Below are positions 16,011-24,497 of a stretch of 64,000 nucleotides of DNA, in pieces. Under the pieces are notes generated by a model. The model saw nothing but the letters and a program-made list of their open reading frames with translations, made no database searches and had not been told where the DNA came from. This DNA comes from Bifidobacterium mizhiense (GTDB lineage Bacteria; Actinomycetota; Actinomycetes; Actinomycetales; Bifidobacteriaceae), in the NCBI RefSeq assembly GCF_020884755.1, contig NZ_BPWE01000002.1:124001-188000 (forward strand). The letters are read 5' to 3'. The translations under genes and the position numbers were made by a program. Positions within the stretch are counted from its first letter, which is position 1. Each line of letters starts with the position of its first letter.

Positions 16011-18434
16011 TCAGCAGCTTTGAGGGACCATGATGGACAGGCACCAGGCATTCTCGAAGGCCAGCTCCTCCCACTGCCGGTAACGTCCGCTGATGCCTCC
16101 GTGGCCTGCCTGGACCTCGATTCTGATCAGCGCATCGGCCCCCACCTGCGGCTCCTGCAGCCTGGCCACCCACTTGAGCGGCTCCACGTAGAGCACCCGG
16201 GTGTCGTTCATGGATGTGGTCACCAGGATGGCAGGGAAGTGGTCGCTGCCGAAGAGCCGGCGCCTGCTATCAGCGTCAGGCACGTTCTCGTAGGGCGAGT
16301 AGGAGCGCATATACCGGTAGACCTGCTGATCATGCAGGGGGTCTCCCCACTCGTCCCATTCGGTCACGGTCAGCGGCAGGTCCGGGTCCAGGATGCTGGT
16401 CAGCGCATCCACGAAGGGCACATCCGCCTCGATGCCGGCATAGAGCTGAGGGGCCATGTTGGCCACGGCCCCCATCAACAGCCCGCCGGCCGACCCGCCG
16501 TTGGCCACCGTATGACGCGGATCCGCCCAGCCCTGGGCCTGCAGGGCGGCAGTCACGTCGATGAAGTCCAGGAAGGTGTTGACCTTGTGCAGCCGGCGGC
16601 CCTGCTCGTACCAGGCGCGGCCCATCTCCCCGCCGCCGCGCACATGGGGAACAGCGTAGAGCACGCCTCGGTCCAGCAGGCTGAGCCTGCCGGTGGAGAA
16701 GCCCGGATCCTGGCTGATCTCGTAGGCTCCATACCCGGTGATGAACATGGGTGCAGAACTGTCCGGATCATGGTCTGGCCAGGGACGGCGCTCGGGATGG
16801 TCGGGGGCCTGGATGACCGTGTCATCAGCCCCGGTCCTCCCGCAGGCATCCAGCCCCGGATGCATCCCCCGCCGCCAGACCAGGGAGACCGGCACCAGAG
16901 CGCCATCCCTGACACGGACCAGAACCCGACGCTCGGCATAGCGCTCAGGCCGGAAATCACCCAGCACCCGGGCCCGCTTGAGCAATCGGTCCACACCCCG
17001 GACCGGATCCAGCTCCCGCAGCTCGGCCGGGGTCCCATAGCTGCCTCGGATGTAGCGCAGCCCTGGGGCCTGGTAGGAGGGGTTGTCTGTGGGGCCGATG
17101 CTGTAGAGACGGTCAATACCGTCCATGGCCTGATCGGGCAGGACCTCGCGGAAACGCCAGGGCCGACCCGCCCGCAGATCTTCAAGTGCTTGGTCCTTGG
17201 CAATAACAGCCATGTGAGGCAGGCTGTCAGCCCGGTAGGTCAGGACCACGAAGCTGCGGTGGATGCCCAGTCCCTCGATGCCCAGCCCGCGAGCGCCTTG
17301 AAGAATGTCGGGATTGCCCGGATCCCGAAAGGGCTTCTCGGGCGGCAGGGATGCCAGGTCTCCGGAGCGCTCGCAGCCGTAGGGGCTGCCCTGAGCCAGC
17401 CGCACCCCTTCTCCCAGACGGAAAGGCGGACGGTGGCTGCGCAGATCGATCAGATCCACCTCGAAGTTGGGGTTGTTGACATTGTGGTAGACCACAGCCA
17501 CCGGCAGGTCCTCCCCTGCCGGACCGGCATCTTCGAATCTGGCCAGGCTGATGTCGTACTCGACCCCCTCCTTGCGGGGGATCAAGGGCACAAACTCGCC
17601 CTGCGGATCCTTCAGGTCCAGCATGAGCACCTCGCTGGTGGTCTTGGACCCGGTGGCAATCAGCATGGCGGATTCGTCGTAGCTGAGGCCCAGCCCCACC
17701 CAGAAACGCTCGTCGCCCTCCTGGTAGACCAGGACATCCTGGTCGGCCGAAGTGCCCACCTTATGCCGCCAGACCGTGTCCGGACGCCAGGCCTTGTCCA
17801 GGCCGGTGTAGAAGACCCATCGGCCGTCGGGGGTCAGCACTGCCCCGGAGGAGACCTGGTCGATCCGATCAGGCAGGTCTCGGCCTTGGGAAAGATCCCG
17901 GATGCGCAGGTCGTAACGCTCGTTGCCCCTGGTGTCCAGTCCGTAGAGCATCCATCGACCGTCGGCGCTCAGATCCAGGCAACCCAGGGAGAAAAAGTCG
18001 TGGCCTTCAGCCTCGGCGTTGGCGTCGAAGATGACCTCCTCGCCCGGCATGGACCCGGGCGCCGATGAAGTCTGAACCGTTGGAGGATCCCAGTCATCCT
18101 GGCCGCGCACCGGCAGACGGCACTGCACCCCGTACTCCTGGCCCTTGAGCGTCCGGGAGAAGTACCAGTAGCCGTGCATCCGTGTTGGCACCGACATGTC
18201 GGTCTGCTGCACCCGGTCGGTGAACTCCTTGAGCAGGGTGGCCCGCAGACCCTTCTGGCCGGCCAGCCGTTCCTGGCAGTAGCTGTTCTGGTCGCGCACA
18301 TAGGCCTTGGTGGCAGGATCCTCCCGGTTGCGCATCCACTCGTAGGGATCTTCGAAGTGATCCCCATGGAAGCATCGATCAGCGGGACGGCGTTGTGCAC
18401 GAGGAGGCGCGGGATTGACGGCCGAAAAACTCAT
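16011..18434 (-). CDS. ptrB: Prolyl oligopeptidase-family serine peptidase (oligopeptidase B-like)
   Basis: An 807-residue S9-family peptidase, probably oligopeptidase B, which cleaves short peptides after basic residues. The first about 470 residues form the beta-propeller that gates substrate size. The C-terminal alpha/beta hydrolase carries the nucleophile in NGGSAGGLLMG (near 646) and the catalytic histidine in QAGHGGISGRYRQWEE (near 780). No signal peptide, so cytoplasmic. It is somewhat longer than E. coli PtrB (about 690), mainly by insertions around the propeller/hydrolase junction. A consensus TATAAT ends six bases before the ATG, inside the end of the upstream app1-like gene, predicting leaderless transcription. 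Confidence 0.92.
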   Translation of the reverse strand: MSFSAVNPAPPRAQRRPADRCFHGDHFEDPYEWMRNREDPATKAYVRDQNSYCQERLAGQKGLRATLLKEFTDRVQQTDMSVPTRMHGYWYFSRTLKGQEYGVQCRLPVRGQDDWDPPTVQTSSAPGSMPGEEVIFDANAEAEGHDFFSLGCLDLSADGRWMLYGLDTRGNERYDLRIRDLSQGRDLPDRIDQVSSGAVLTPDGRWVFYTGLDKAWRPDTVWRHKVGTSADQDVLVYQEGDERFWVGLGLSYDESAMLIATGSKTTSEVLMLDLKDPQGEFVPLIPRKEGVEYDISLARFEDAGPAGEDLPVAVVYHNVNNPNFEVDLIDLRSHRPPFRLGEGVRLAQGSPYGCERSGDLASLPPEKPFRDPGNPDILQGARGLGIEGLGIHRSFVVLTYRADSLPHMAVIAKDQALEDLRAGRPWRFREVLPDQAMDGIDRLYSIGPTDNPSYQAPGLRYIRGSYGTPAELRELDPVRGVDRLLKRARVLGDFRPERYAERRVLVRVRDGALVPVSLVWRRGMHPGLDACGRTGADDTVIQAPDHPERRPWPDHDPDSSAPMFITGYGAYEISQDPGFSTGRLSLLDRGVLYAVPHVRGGGEMGRAWYEQGRRLHKVNTFLDFIDVTAALQAQGWADPRHTVANGGSAGGLLMGAVANMAPQLYAGIEADVPFVDALTSILDPDLPLTVTEWDEWGDPLHDQQVYRYMRSYSPYENVPDADSRRRLFGSDHFPAILVTTSMNDTRVLYVEPLKWVARLQEPQVGADALIRIEVQAGHGGISGRYRQWEELAFENAWCLSIMVPQSC

Positions 18435-18440
18435 GGGGCG

Positions 18441-18446
18441 ATTATA
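18441..18446 (-). promoter_or_regulatory. Consensus -10 box for leaderless ptrB mRNA
   Basis: TATAAT on the minus strand is separated from the ATG at 18434 by exactly six bases, overlapping the 3' end of the preceding coding region. No Shine-Dalgarno is present; the -35 is weak. Confidence 0.55.
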
Positions 18447-19632
18447 TTCTGGCGCGACGACGCAGATAGGGCAGCAGGGTTCGCATCAGGTTGGCGCCCG
18501 TGGTCCCGTAGAAGACCGGCACCTGCGTCACCGGCATCGGCTGGGTGGCCGTGCGCTTGAACAAGGATCCCAACCCGGTCTCCTGGGGGCTCAGCTGGCG
18601 GATGCCGATGGCCGAGACCCGGTCCGGATATTGGCGCACCACCTGGGCGAAGGTGGCGGGGTCGCTCTGCCCGTCATCGCCCATGAGCACGAAGCGCATC
18701 CGAGGGAAGTCGGCCATGAGCTGGTGGATGAACTCCATCTTGTGCTGCACGATGGAGGGCACGAAGGTCTTGGGCCTGGGATCCAGATCCCGCAGCAGCA
18801 GGGGGCCGGCCGGAAAGCCGTGGTCGCGAATGAAGCCGCGTATGGACCCTTCCACATTCCAGGGCGAGGCCGACAGGTAGAAAAAGGGCATCCGGGGATC
18901 CAGGTCGCGGATGCGGTTGTAGAGCACGGCCATGCCCGGCACCGAGGACCTGCGGTGCGGATTTGACAGGAGCAGGTTCCAAGCAGCCTTCCAATGATTG
19001 GGCACCTGGCTGATCATGATGGTGTCGTCCACGTCGGATATGACGCCAACCGGCGTTTGGCCTGGCACGATGTACAGCGGCGCGTCCACAGGCCTGCGGC
19101 CCCGCACCTGGTAGGAGACCCGGTGCACGCCTGGGGTCAGCCGATGCTCGGCCACCAGATCCAGGTAGCCCGATCGGTCGGAGAAGACCGCATCCGCGCT
19201 CAGGCTGCGGCTGGGATCGACGGCATCGTAGACCGAGGAATCGCCCACCTGAACCCTCCCGATGGCGGTGCTGTCGATGGCCAGCCTGACCCTGGTCCGG
19301 GGCGCGGGTACGGTCAGCAGACCGCGAATGCCTCGGATGGCCGGATCCTCGCGTCTGCGGCCGTCAGTCAGGATAGTGCGACAAATCAGCCGGGAGTATG
19401 ACTCGGTACCATAACCCACATAGGGTTGGACGTCGGCCGACCAGCCCATGCGGCCGGTCATATTGATGGACAGCCCCACCCAGAGGTCGAAAGCGCCCGT
19501 TACCAGATGCCTCAGCAGACGCACCGGAGCAGGTCTGCTCTCGATGCCCTCCCCAGGCGCGGCTGAATCGAAGGTGGTGCTGACCGATCGGACCCGCAGG
19601 GGCCCTCCGTCACGGCCGGATCGCCTGGTCAT
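18442..19632 (-). CDS. App1-type phosphatidate phosphatase domain protein (DUF2183)
   Basis: A 396-residue protein with a HAD-like catalytic domain of the App1 family. The DxDxT nucleophile motif is in GVISDVDDTIM near residue 195, and later motifs FYLSASPWNVEGS and RFVLMGDDGQSDPATFAQVV supply the other catalytic residues. Yeast App1 dephosphorylates phosphatidic acid; bacterial members are uncharacterised, so the substrate here is inferred. The N-terminal third resembles the family's usual lead-in and has no obvious membrane helix. The ATG at 19632 lacks a good ribosome binding site but lies ten bases after the gcvH stop, so it may depend on translation of gcvH. Confidence 0.8.
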   Translation of the reverse strand: MTRRSGRDGGPLRVRSVSTTFDSAAPGEGIESRPAPVRLLRHLVTGAFDLWVGLSINMTGRMGWSADVQPYVGYGTESYSRLICRTILTDGRRREDPAIRGIRGLLTVPAPRTRVRLAIDSTAIGRVQVGDSSVYDAVDPSRSLSADAVFSDRSGYLDLVAEHRLTPGVHRVSYQVRGRRPVDAPLYIVPGQTPVGVISDVDDTIMISQVPNHWKAAWNLLLSNPHRRSSVPGMAVLYNRIRDLDPRMPFFYLSASPWNVEGSIRGFIRDHGFPAGPLLLRDLDPRPKTFVPSIVQHKMEFIHQLMADFPRMRFVLMGDDGQSDPATFAQVVRQYPDRVSAIGIRQLSPQETGLGSLFKRTATQPMPVTQVPVFYGTTGANLMRTLLPYLRRRARI

Positions 19633-19642
19633 GCCCAAACCG

Positions 19643-20056
19643 TCAGTTCAGGCTCTTCAGCAGCTGACCGTACTCCTCGGCGCTCATCAGATCGGGCTCG
19701 TCATCCTCCAGGTCGATCTTGGCTATCCAGCCCTCCCCATATGGGTCTGAATTGATGACCTCAGGATCGTCCGAGGCCGCCCTGTTGACGTAGGCGATGG
19801 TGCCCGCCACTGGGCAGACCACCGGCTCCACCGCCTTGGAGGACTCAAGCTCGATGACCTCGTCGCCGGCATCGACGTGGGTGCCGGTCTCAGGCAGATC
19901 CAAAAATACCAGGTCTCCCAACTGATCCGCCGCATACTCGGTCACGCCCATAGGCGCAGGAGACTGACTGGGGTCGATCCAGACGTGATCCTGGGAATAC
20001 CGCAGGTGGTCGGGCACGTCCAAACGGGAGGTTCCATCACTGTGTTCATCGCTCAT
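19643..20056 (-). CDS. gcvH: Glycine cleavage system H protein-like lipoyl carrier
   Basis: A 137-residue lipoyl-domain protein. The lipoylation site is the lysine in ELESSKAVEPV near residue 70, in the hairpin of a biotinyl/lipoyl fold, and the C-terminal WIAKIDLED is typical of GcvH. In the glycine cleavage system it shuttles methylamine between the P, T and L proteins, but none of those genes is in this window. The nearest functional partner seen is the lipoate ligase at 12688-13899. It may serve another lipoyl-dependent process. TAGGCT ends six bases before the ATG, again predicting a leaderless start. Confidence 0.9.
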   Translation of the reverse strand: MSDEHSDGTSRLDVPDHLRYSQDHVWIDPSQSPAPMGVTEYAADQLGDLVFLDLPETGTHVDAGDEVIELESSKAVEPVVCPVAGTIAYVNRAASDDPEVINSDPYGEGWIAKIDLEDDEPDLMSAEEYGQLLKSLN

Positions 20057-20062
20057 GGTTCC

Positions 20063-20068
20063 AGCCTA
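20063..20068 (-). promoter_or_regulatory. Candidate -10 box for leaderless gcvH mRNA
   Basis: TAGGCT on the minus strand lies six bases before the gcvH ATG. The six intervening bases (GGAACC) are identical to those before the Nudix gene at 24326. Confidence 0.4.
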
Positions 20069-20095
20069 CTCGACCGTCTGCCGCGACAGGTGCAT

Positions 20096-21700
20096 CTACC
20101 GGGCCGGACCCGGCGGAACCTGCCCCTCCACCTTGACCATGGTCCCGGCCGGGGCGTTGTCGTAGATCCACTTGGCATCCTGCTCGTACATATTGATGCA
20201 GCCGTGGGATCCGTAGTGGGTGGGGTCGCCCTTGGCGATGCCCCCGTAGTTCCAGTCGGCCGTGTGGAAGCCCTCGCTGCCGTTGTAGTAGGAGACCCAT
20301 CTGACATTGGGCGAGACGTAGCCGGGGCCGCGCATGGTCTGGACAGTGTAACGCACATTGATGAAGAAGGTGCCTGTATCTGACCAGTCGCCGTCGTAGG
20401 GGCTGCCCGAGCAGATGGGGAAGGTCTTGACCTCGGTGGTGCCATGGTAGGCGGTGGCGGTCTGATCGCTCAGGTTGACCCGGATCCAGATGTCGCCGTC
20501 AGGCACGTCATAGCGGGCCACACGCGTCTGCTCTTTATGCGGGGTGACCTCGGCACGCGCCTGGACAGGGTTCGTGTCACCCTGGACCAGGGCCTTGACG
20601 ACCAGATCAGCTGTGGCGGGTACATCCGAAACCCGAACCCCGTCCACACCCTTGGTGGTCTCGGCTACCACTTCGCCCTTGGTGTTCTTGACGTTGACGG
20701 CGGTGACCATATCCCGATCCAGATGCCGGGCCAGCTCCTGGTCCAGATACTGCTGGATGGCCTGCCGATCGAAGCCCAGCTCCATGGTCCCCTTGCCGAG
20801 GTCTGTCACCGGCTTGACCCAGGTGGCCACGGTGGCGGCCGGAACAGTCATGACATCGTCATCGGTCCCCTTGATGACCAGATCCTTGGCCAGCCGTTGA
20901 TTGGCTTGAGCAGCCACCTGATTGGCGGTATCCAGACTGATGGGCATGCCCACGTCCTTGTAGACCAGCCCAACGGCCAGCCGCCTGCCGGGCTTGTCTA
21001 TCAGGGAGGAGACAGCATTTTGCACACGGCCCAGCTCGGGCCCCTTGCCGCCACGCCCCTCCTGGGCCCTGAAAGCGTGAGCGCCGGAATCAAAGACGAT
21101 AGTGGAGGGAACGGAACGGTCCTGGCGGTCGATGAAGTGCTCGGTCAGATACTTATTCATGGCCAGTTGGTCCTGCTCGGCCACCAAGGGTACAGATTCG
21201 CTATGGAAAGGGTTGAGCCGGGAAATACCTGCGGAGCCCTTGGCAGTCATGACCCTTGTGACCGTGGCATCCTGATCCACGCTCACACCCAAATCCTTGA
21301 GCCCAGCCCGCGCGGAGGCCCCTTCGCCTTTAAGCTCCACCTGGGAGTCACGCACCTGCTGTTTGACGATCTGACGGACTTGGTCGCTGGTCCGGCCCAT
21401 CATCATCTTTCCGCCCAAGGTGACGCCGGGAGCCACCCGATCACGGAAGAAGGCACGGGCGCCGAACCAGCACCCTACCAGAAGCAACACAGCCAGAAGT
21501 AGCAGGGCGAGGATGGTACGCCCCCGATGACGGCTCGACTGGGCTTCGTGGGCGGGACCTGCGCCCAGTGCCCGATTCGCTTGCTTATCAGCGGACAGGT
21601 CCACAGGGTCGGGCCCGTCGCCCGTCGTCGGCGGCATGGTCACAGTTTCGGCCTGGTCGACGTCCGAGATACGAGGCTCTTCTTGCCCCTCCATGGCCAT
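20096..21700 (-). CDS. L,D-transpeptidase (YkuD) with repeated peptidoglycan-binding-type domains
   Basis: Membrane-anchored wall enzyme of 534 residues that forms 3-3-type cross-links or attaches other groups to meso-DAP/Lys peptides. After an acidic cytoplasmic tail of about 70 residues there is one membrane helix (ILALLLLAVLLLVGCWFGARAF), then a long extracellular region with two copies of a VTRVM/VPAATVATWV-type domain (PG_binding_4-like). The C-terminal YkuD domain has YGSHGCINMYEQDAKWIYD containing catalytic His and Cys. The ATG at 21700 is preferred because AAAGG is six bases upstream. Confidence 0.9.
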   Translation of the reverse strand: MAMEGQEEPRISDVDQAETVTMPPTTGDGPDPVDLSADKQANRALGAGPAHEAQSSRHRGRTILALLLLAVLLLVGCWFGARAFFRDRVAPGVTLGGKMMMGRTSDQVRQIVKQQVRDSQVELKGEGASARAGLKDLGVSVDQDATVTRVMTAKGSAGISRLNPFHSESVPLVAEQDQLAMNKYLTEHFIDRQDRSVPSTIVFDSGAHAFRAQEGRGGKGPELGRVQNAVSSLIDKPGRRLAVGLVYKDVGMPISLDTANQVAAQANQRLAKDLVIKGTDDDVMTVPAATVATWVKPVTDLGKGTMELGFDRQAIQQYLDQELARHLDRDMVTAVNVKNTKGEVVAETTKGVDGVRVSDVPATADLVVKALVQGDTNPVQARAEVTPHKEQTRVARYDVPDGDIWIRVNLSDQTATAYHGTTEVKTFPICSGSPYDGDWSDTGTFFINVRYTVQTMRGPGYVSPNVRWVSYYNGSEGFHTADWNYGGIAKGDPTHYGSHGCINMYEQDAKWIYDNAPAGTMVKVEGQVPPGPAR

Positions 21701-21781
21701 AGCACACCTTTCGCTGCTTACAGTTCCCTGCAATATCTTACGACAGGACCAGGTCCGAAAGCACGGGACTTCCCAAATGGG

Positions 21782-22819
21782 TCAGAGCTCGCTGCCATAC
21801 CACTGTGCAATCATGTGCCTAGCTACACTAGCCGCCTGTGGTATGCGCAACTGGCCCGAGGCCAGAGCAGCGCCGAATTCCTCCCGCGTGAACCAGTCGG
21901 CGGCATCGGTCTCCTGACCATCCACCCGGATGTCCGTATTCATGGATCTGGCTCTGAAGGCCACCATAAGGGAGGATGGGAAGGGCCAGGGCTGGGAGCC
22001 CAGGTACCGCATCTCACCCAGGTTCAGGCCCACCTCCTCCAGGGTCTCCCGCCGGACTGCATGCTCCAGATTCTCCCCGGCCTCGACGAATCCAGCAGTG
22101 ACTGAACGAAAACCGGGAGCCCACTGCCGATTGTGCTGGAGCAGAAGCCGATCGTGGCTGTCCACCACGGCCATGATCACTGCGGGCTCGATGCGGGGAA
22201 AGAGCGTGTGCCTGTCTCCCGATGCACTCCCCTGGCAGATCTGAGCCCATCCAGCCTGGCTGGGATGGACCGGAGCACCGCAGCGGGGGCAGAAGGCCTG
22301 GCGTCCATGCCACACGGACAGGGCGACCGCGCAGGTTGCCAGGCCCACCTGCCGCGGACGGCCATGAGGAGCATACTCGCGCAGGGCCAGCCAATCGAAG
22401 CGCTGGTCAGCGGCCTGAGCCAGGTCACGAAGAGGACCTTGGACAGACTGACCGGTGCAGGCAAGATCCAGATCCAGGGCCAGCCAGGCCTGACGGTCGG
22501 CCTTCCCCAGATAGTAGCAGGGCGGCTCAAACTGGCCCGTCGAGCCTGCCAGAGGACCCCTCAAGTAGGCAGCGGGCAGGGTAGCCAGACGGATGCTGGC
22601 CCCGGTGCGACCAGCCAAGGCCCCCTTGCCCCTAGGCACGGCCACCTTCCCGCCCCGAACCAGGATGACACTGGTACCCTCCTGGTCCAGCAGACGGTCA
22701 AGCAACCCGGGCTGTTGCCGTGATGCCGTGTCATAGTCCACATCCCCCTGGGCCAAAGGCAAAAAGGGCAGGGGCCCGGTAAGGGCCAGCGGGGAAAAAA
22801 CCGTTTCAGGATCGCTCAT
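21782..22819 (-). CDS. nudC: NAD+ diphosphatase / NADH pyrophosphatase
   Basis: Nudix hydrolase of 345 residues that cuts NAD(H) to NMN(H) and AMP and in some bacteria removes NAD caps from RNA. The Nudix box GFVEAGENLEHAVRRETLEEVG is near residues 241-262, with SQPWPFPSSLMVAF, the NudC-specific sequence just beyond it. The zinc-ribbon region has CPRCG near 185, but the second cysteine pair is reduced to a single visible cysteine (WAQICQG), so zinc binding may be altered. GGGAGG lies five bases before the ATG, which overlaps the upstream hydrolase stop as ATGA. Confidence 0.92.
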   Translation of the reverse strand: MSDPETVFSPLALTGPLPFLPLAQGDVDYDTASRQQPGLLDRLLDQEGTSVILVRGGKVAVPRGKGALAGRTGASIRLATLPAAYLRGPLAGSTGQFEPPCYYLGKADRQAWLALDLDLACTGQSVQGPLRDLAQAADQRFDWLALREYAPHGRPRQVGLATCAVALSVWHGRQAFCPRCGAPVHPSQAGWAQICQGSASGDRHTLFPRIEPAVIMAVVDSHDRLLLQHNRQWAPGFRSVTAGFVEAGENLEHAVRRETLEEVGLNLGEMRYLGSQPWPFPSSLMVAFRARSMNTDIRVDGQETDAADWFTREEFGAALASGQLRIPQAASVARHMIAQWYGSEL

Positions 22820-23673
22820 GCTTGCCTCCCTACGCGTTGAACCAGGTCCAGCAGGGCAGCGGCCACCTGGTCTGGATGCTCGACGGCGCTGAAGTGGCCA
22901 CAGTCGTCGATGGCGGTAAAAGTGACATCGGTTCCGGCCTGACGCATGGCCTGAGCCAGAGGCTCCATGGTGCGTGGAGGGCTAGAGGGATCGCAGCGGC
23001 CGCTGACCAGGGCCGCAGGCACTCTGATGCGGCCGACCAGATCACTCTGATCCGGGCGGCCTGCGGCCATCCGTTCACGCCAGGCGATGCCCCGGGGGTC
23101 CTGGGACTGTATCCATTCGGTCATGGTCTGTACAAAAGCGGGCGAACGCTTGACTGTGGAATCGCCCTCCTGGGGCCTGGCGAAGTGCATGACCGGATCC
23201 AGTGTCCCCTCCACCTCGCAGGTTCTGGCGATCTGCAGCCGGTTGGCTCGGGAGGACGGGCGGTCAGCCTTCATGGTGGTATCGCACAGGGCCAGCCCAG
23301 CCACCATCTGAGGGTAAAGCCTGGCTACGGCCTCGACCAGGTAGCCTCCCATGGAAAGTCCGACCCAGATGGCCTTCTGCGCCCCCGTGGCGGCGACCAT
23401 GTCTACAAAGGCCTGAGCCATGGCATCCAGGGCACCAGGCAGGGCGCCATCAGAGTCAGCTGGACCACAGGACGCCGGCTCAGGCAGGGGACAATCGCCT
23501 GCCCCGGGCATATCCGGAGCATAGACAGGGAAGGGGGCCGTACCCGCACGATCCGCCTGGTCGATCAGCGAGGCCGCACACCGATCCCACATGCGATGGT
23601 CCACGGGGAAGGCATGGACCAGCACCAAGGGGAGCCCCTCCCCCTGTCGATATACGGTATTGGCAATGGTCAT
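22816..23673 (-). CDS. Alpha/beta hydrolase
   Basis: A 285-residue alpha/beta-hydrolase-fold protein with the oxyanion sequence LVLVHAFPVDHRMWD near residue 15, the nucleophile elbow VGLSMGGYLVEA, and the catalytic histidine in DDCGHFSAVEHPDQV near the end. No signal peptide. The start ATG at 23673 has TTGGAGG five bases upstream; the open frame continues to 23802 but that part overlaps the preceding gene. It sits between a Nudix-family gene and nudC, with tight spacing and an ATGA overlap, so the three probably form one operon. Substrate unknown. Confidence 0.87.
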   Translation of the reverse strand: MTIANTVYRQGEGLPLVLVHAFPVDHRMWDRCAASLIDQADRAGTAPFPVYAPDMPGAGDCPLPEPASCGPADSDGALPGALDAMAQAFVDMVAATGAQKAIWVGLSMGGYLVEAVARLYPQMVAGLALCDTTMKADRPSSRANRLQIARTCEVEGTLDPVMHFARPQEGDSTVKRSPAFVQTMTEWIQSQDPRGIAWRERMAAGRPDQSDLVGRIRVPAALVSGRCDPSSPPRTMEPLAQAMRQAGTDVTFTAIDDCGHFSAVEHPDQVAAALLDLVQRVGRQA

Positions 23674-23696
23674 GCCCGCCTCCAAGGATTCACGGC

Positions 23697-24326
23697 TCAC
23701 AGCGCACCGGCCCATGTCAGGGCGCTCATCAGCACCTTGCCGTGCCCACCAGGCATCTGGCTTATGAAGGACTCCAGCATGTCGCCCTTGGGCTCGATCC
23801 ATTCCACATCCAGGGTCTCATCCTGGGGTTTGCAGTCCCCGGCCACCGGCACCAGATAGCACAGAGCAATGGCATGCTGGCGCGGATCGTAATACTCCGA
23901 GACCCCTGGCGTAGGGAAGAACTCAGCCACGGTGAAGGGCTGGGGGCTGGCAGGCAGCACAGGCAGGGCCAGCTGGCCCAGATCCTTGGCGATGTTCCTG
24001 GCCAGAGCCTCCCTGATGGTCTCGTGGTAAAGAATCCGCCCGGTGATCAGGGTGCGCTCGATGTTGCCCTGATCATCCACACGCAGAAGGGTACCCACCT
24101 GGGTGACGGCGCTCATCTCATCCACGCGAACCGGCACTACCTCCACATAGGGCATGGGCAGACAGCGCCGCGCACGGTCGATGGCGTCTCGATCCAGCCA
24201 TCCAGGGGGATTCGAACCCGAAAAGCCTCGGTTGAAGTCCTCCGGGGTGATGTGTGAGAAGGCACCACGGTCGCGATCGGCATCGAAGTCGTCATCGTCA
24301 GGAATCTCGTCGTTCAGCACTGGCAT
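23697..24326 (-). CDS. DUF4916 Nudix-family protein
   Basis: A 209-residue actinobacterial Nudix-related protein. It has an acidic N-terminus, a degenerate Nudix box around RILYHETIREALARNIAKDLGQ, and the segment AEFFPTPGVSEYYDPRQHAIALCYLVPV typical of DUF4916 proteins. The canonical GX5EX7REUXEEXGU is not intact, so hydrolase activity is uncertain. The start at 24326 is chosen because GATAAT ends six bases before the ATG; the frame stays open to 24476. It would be the first gene of the operon with the alpha/beta hydrolase and nudC. Confidence 0.78.
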   Translation of the reverse strand: MPVLNDEIPDDDDFDADRDRGAFSHITPEDFNRGFSGSNPPGWLDRDAIDRARRCLPMPYVEVVPVRVDEMSAVTQVGTLLRVDDQGNIERTLITGRILYHETIREALARNIAKDLGQLALPVLPASPQPFTVAEFFPTPGVSEYYDPRQHAIALCYLVPVAGDCKPQDETLDVEWIEPKGDMLESFISQMPGGHGKVLMSALTWAGAL

Positions 24327-24332
24327 GGTTCC

Positions 24333-24338
24333 ATTATC
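24333..24338 (-). promoter_or_regulatory. Candidate -10 box for leaderless Nudix operon mRNA
   Basis: GATAAT on the minus strand, six bases before the ATG at 24326, with the same GGAACC spacer as gcvH. A clear -35 was not found. Confidence 0.45.
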
Positions 24339-24497
24339 CGTACCAGGCTTGACCGCCCACAGGACCCCGCCGGACATCTCCACCCAGAGCATATTCGGGC
24401 GCTTTCTCCAGCCTTGATGGAATGCTGAGGATTGAAAGCGGTTGCTAAGCACGGGAGCTTCCCGCGCGTCAGTCAAACTACTTCAAGGAGCGTTATC

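Noticed and set aside
15021-18068. Very long open frame (over 1000 codons) on the plus strand opposite leuB and ptrB
   Set aside because: It lies antisense to two well-supported genes; in GC-rich DNA the opposite frame often stays open. The translation is low-complexity Gly/His/Val/Gln-rich with no domain and no ribosome binding site.
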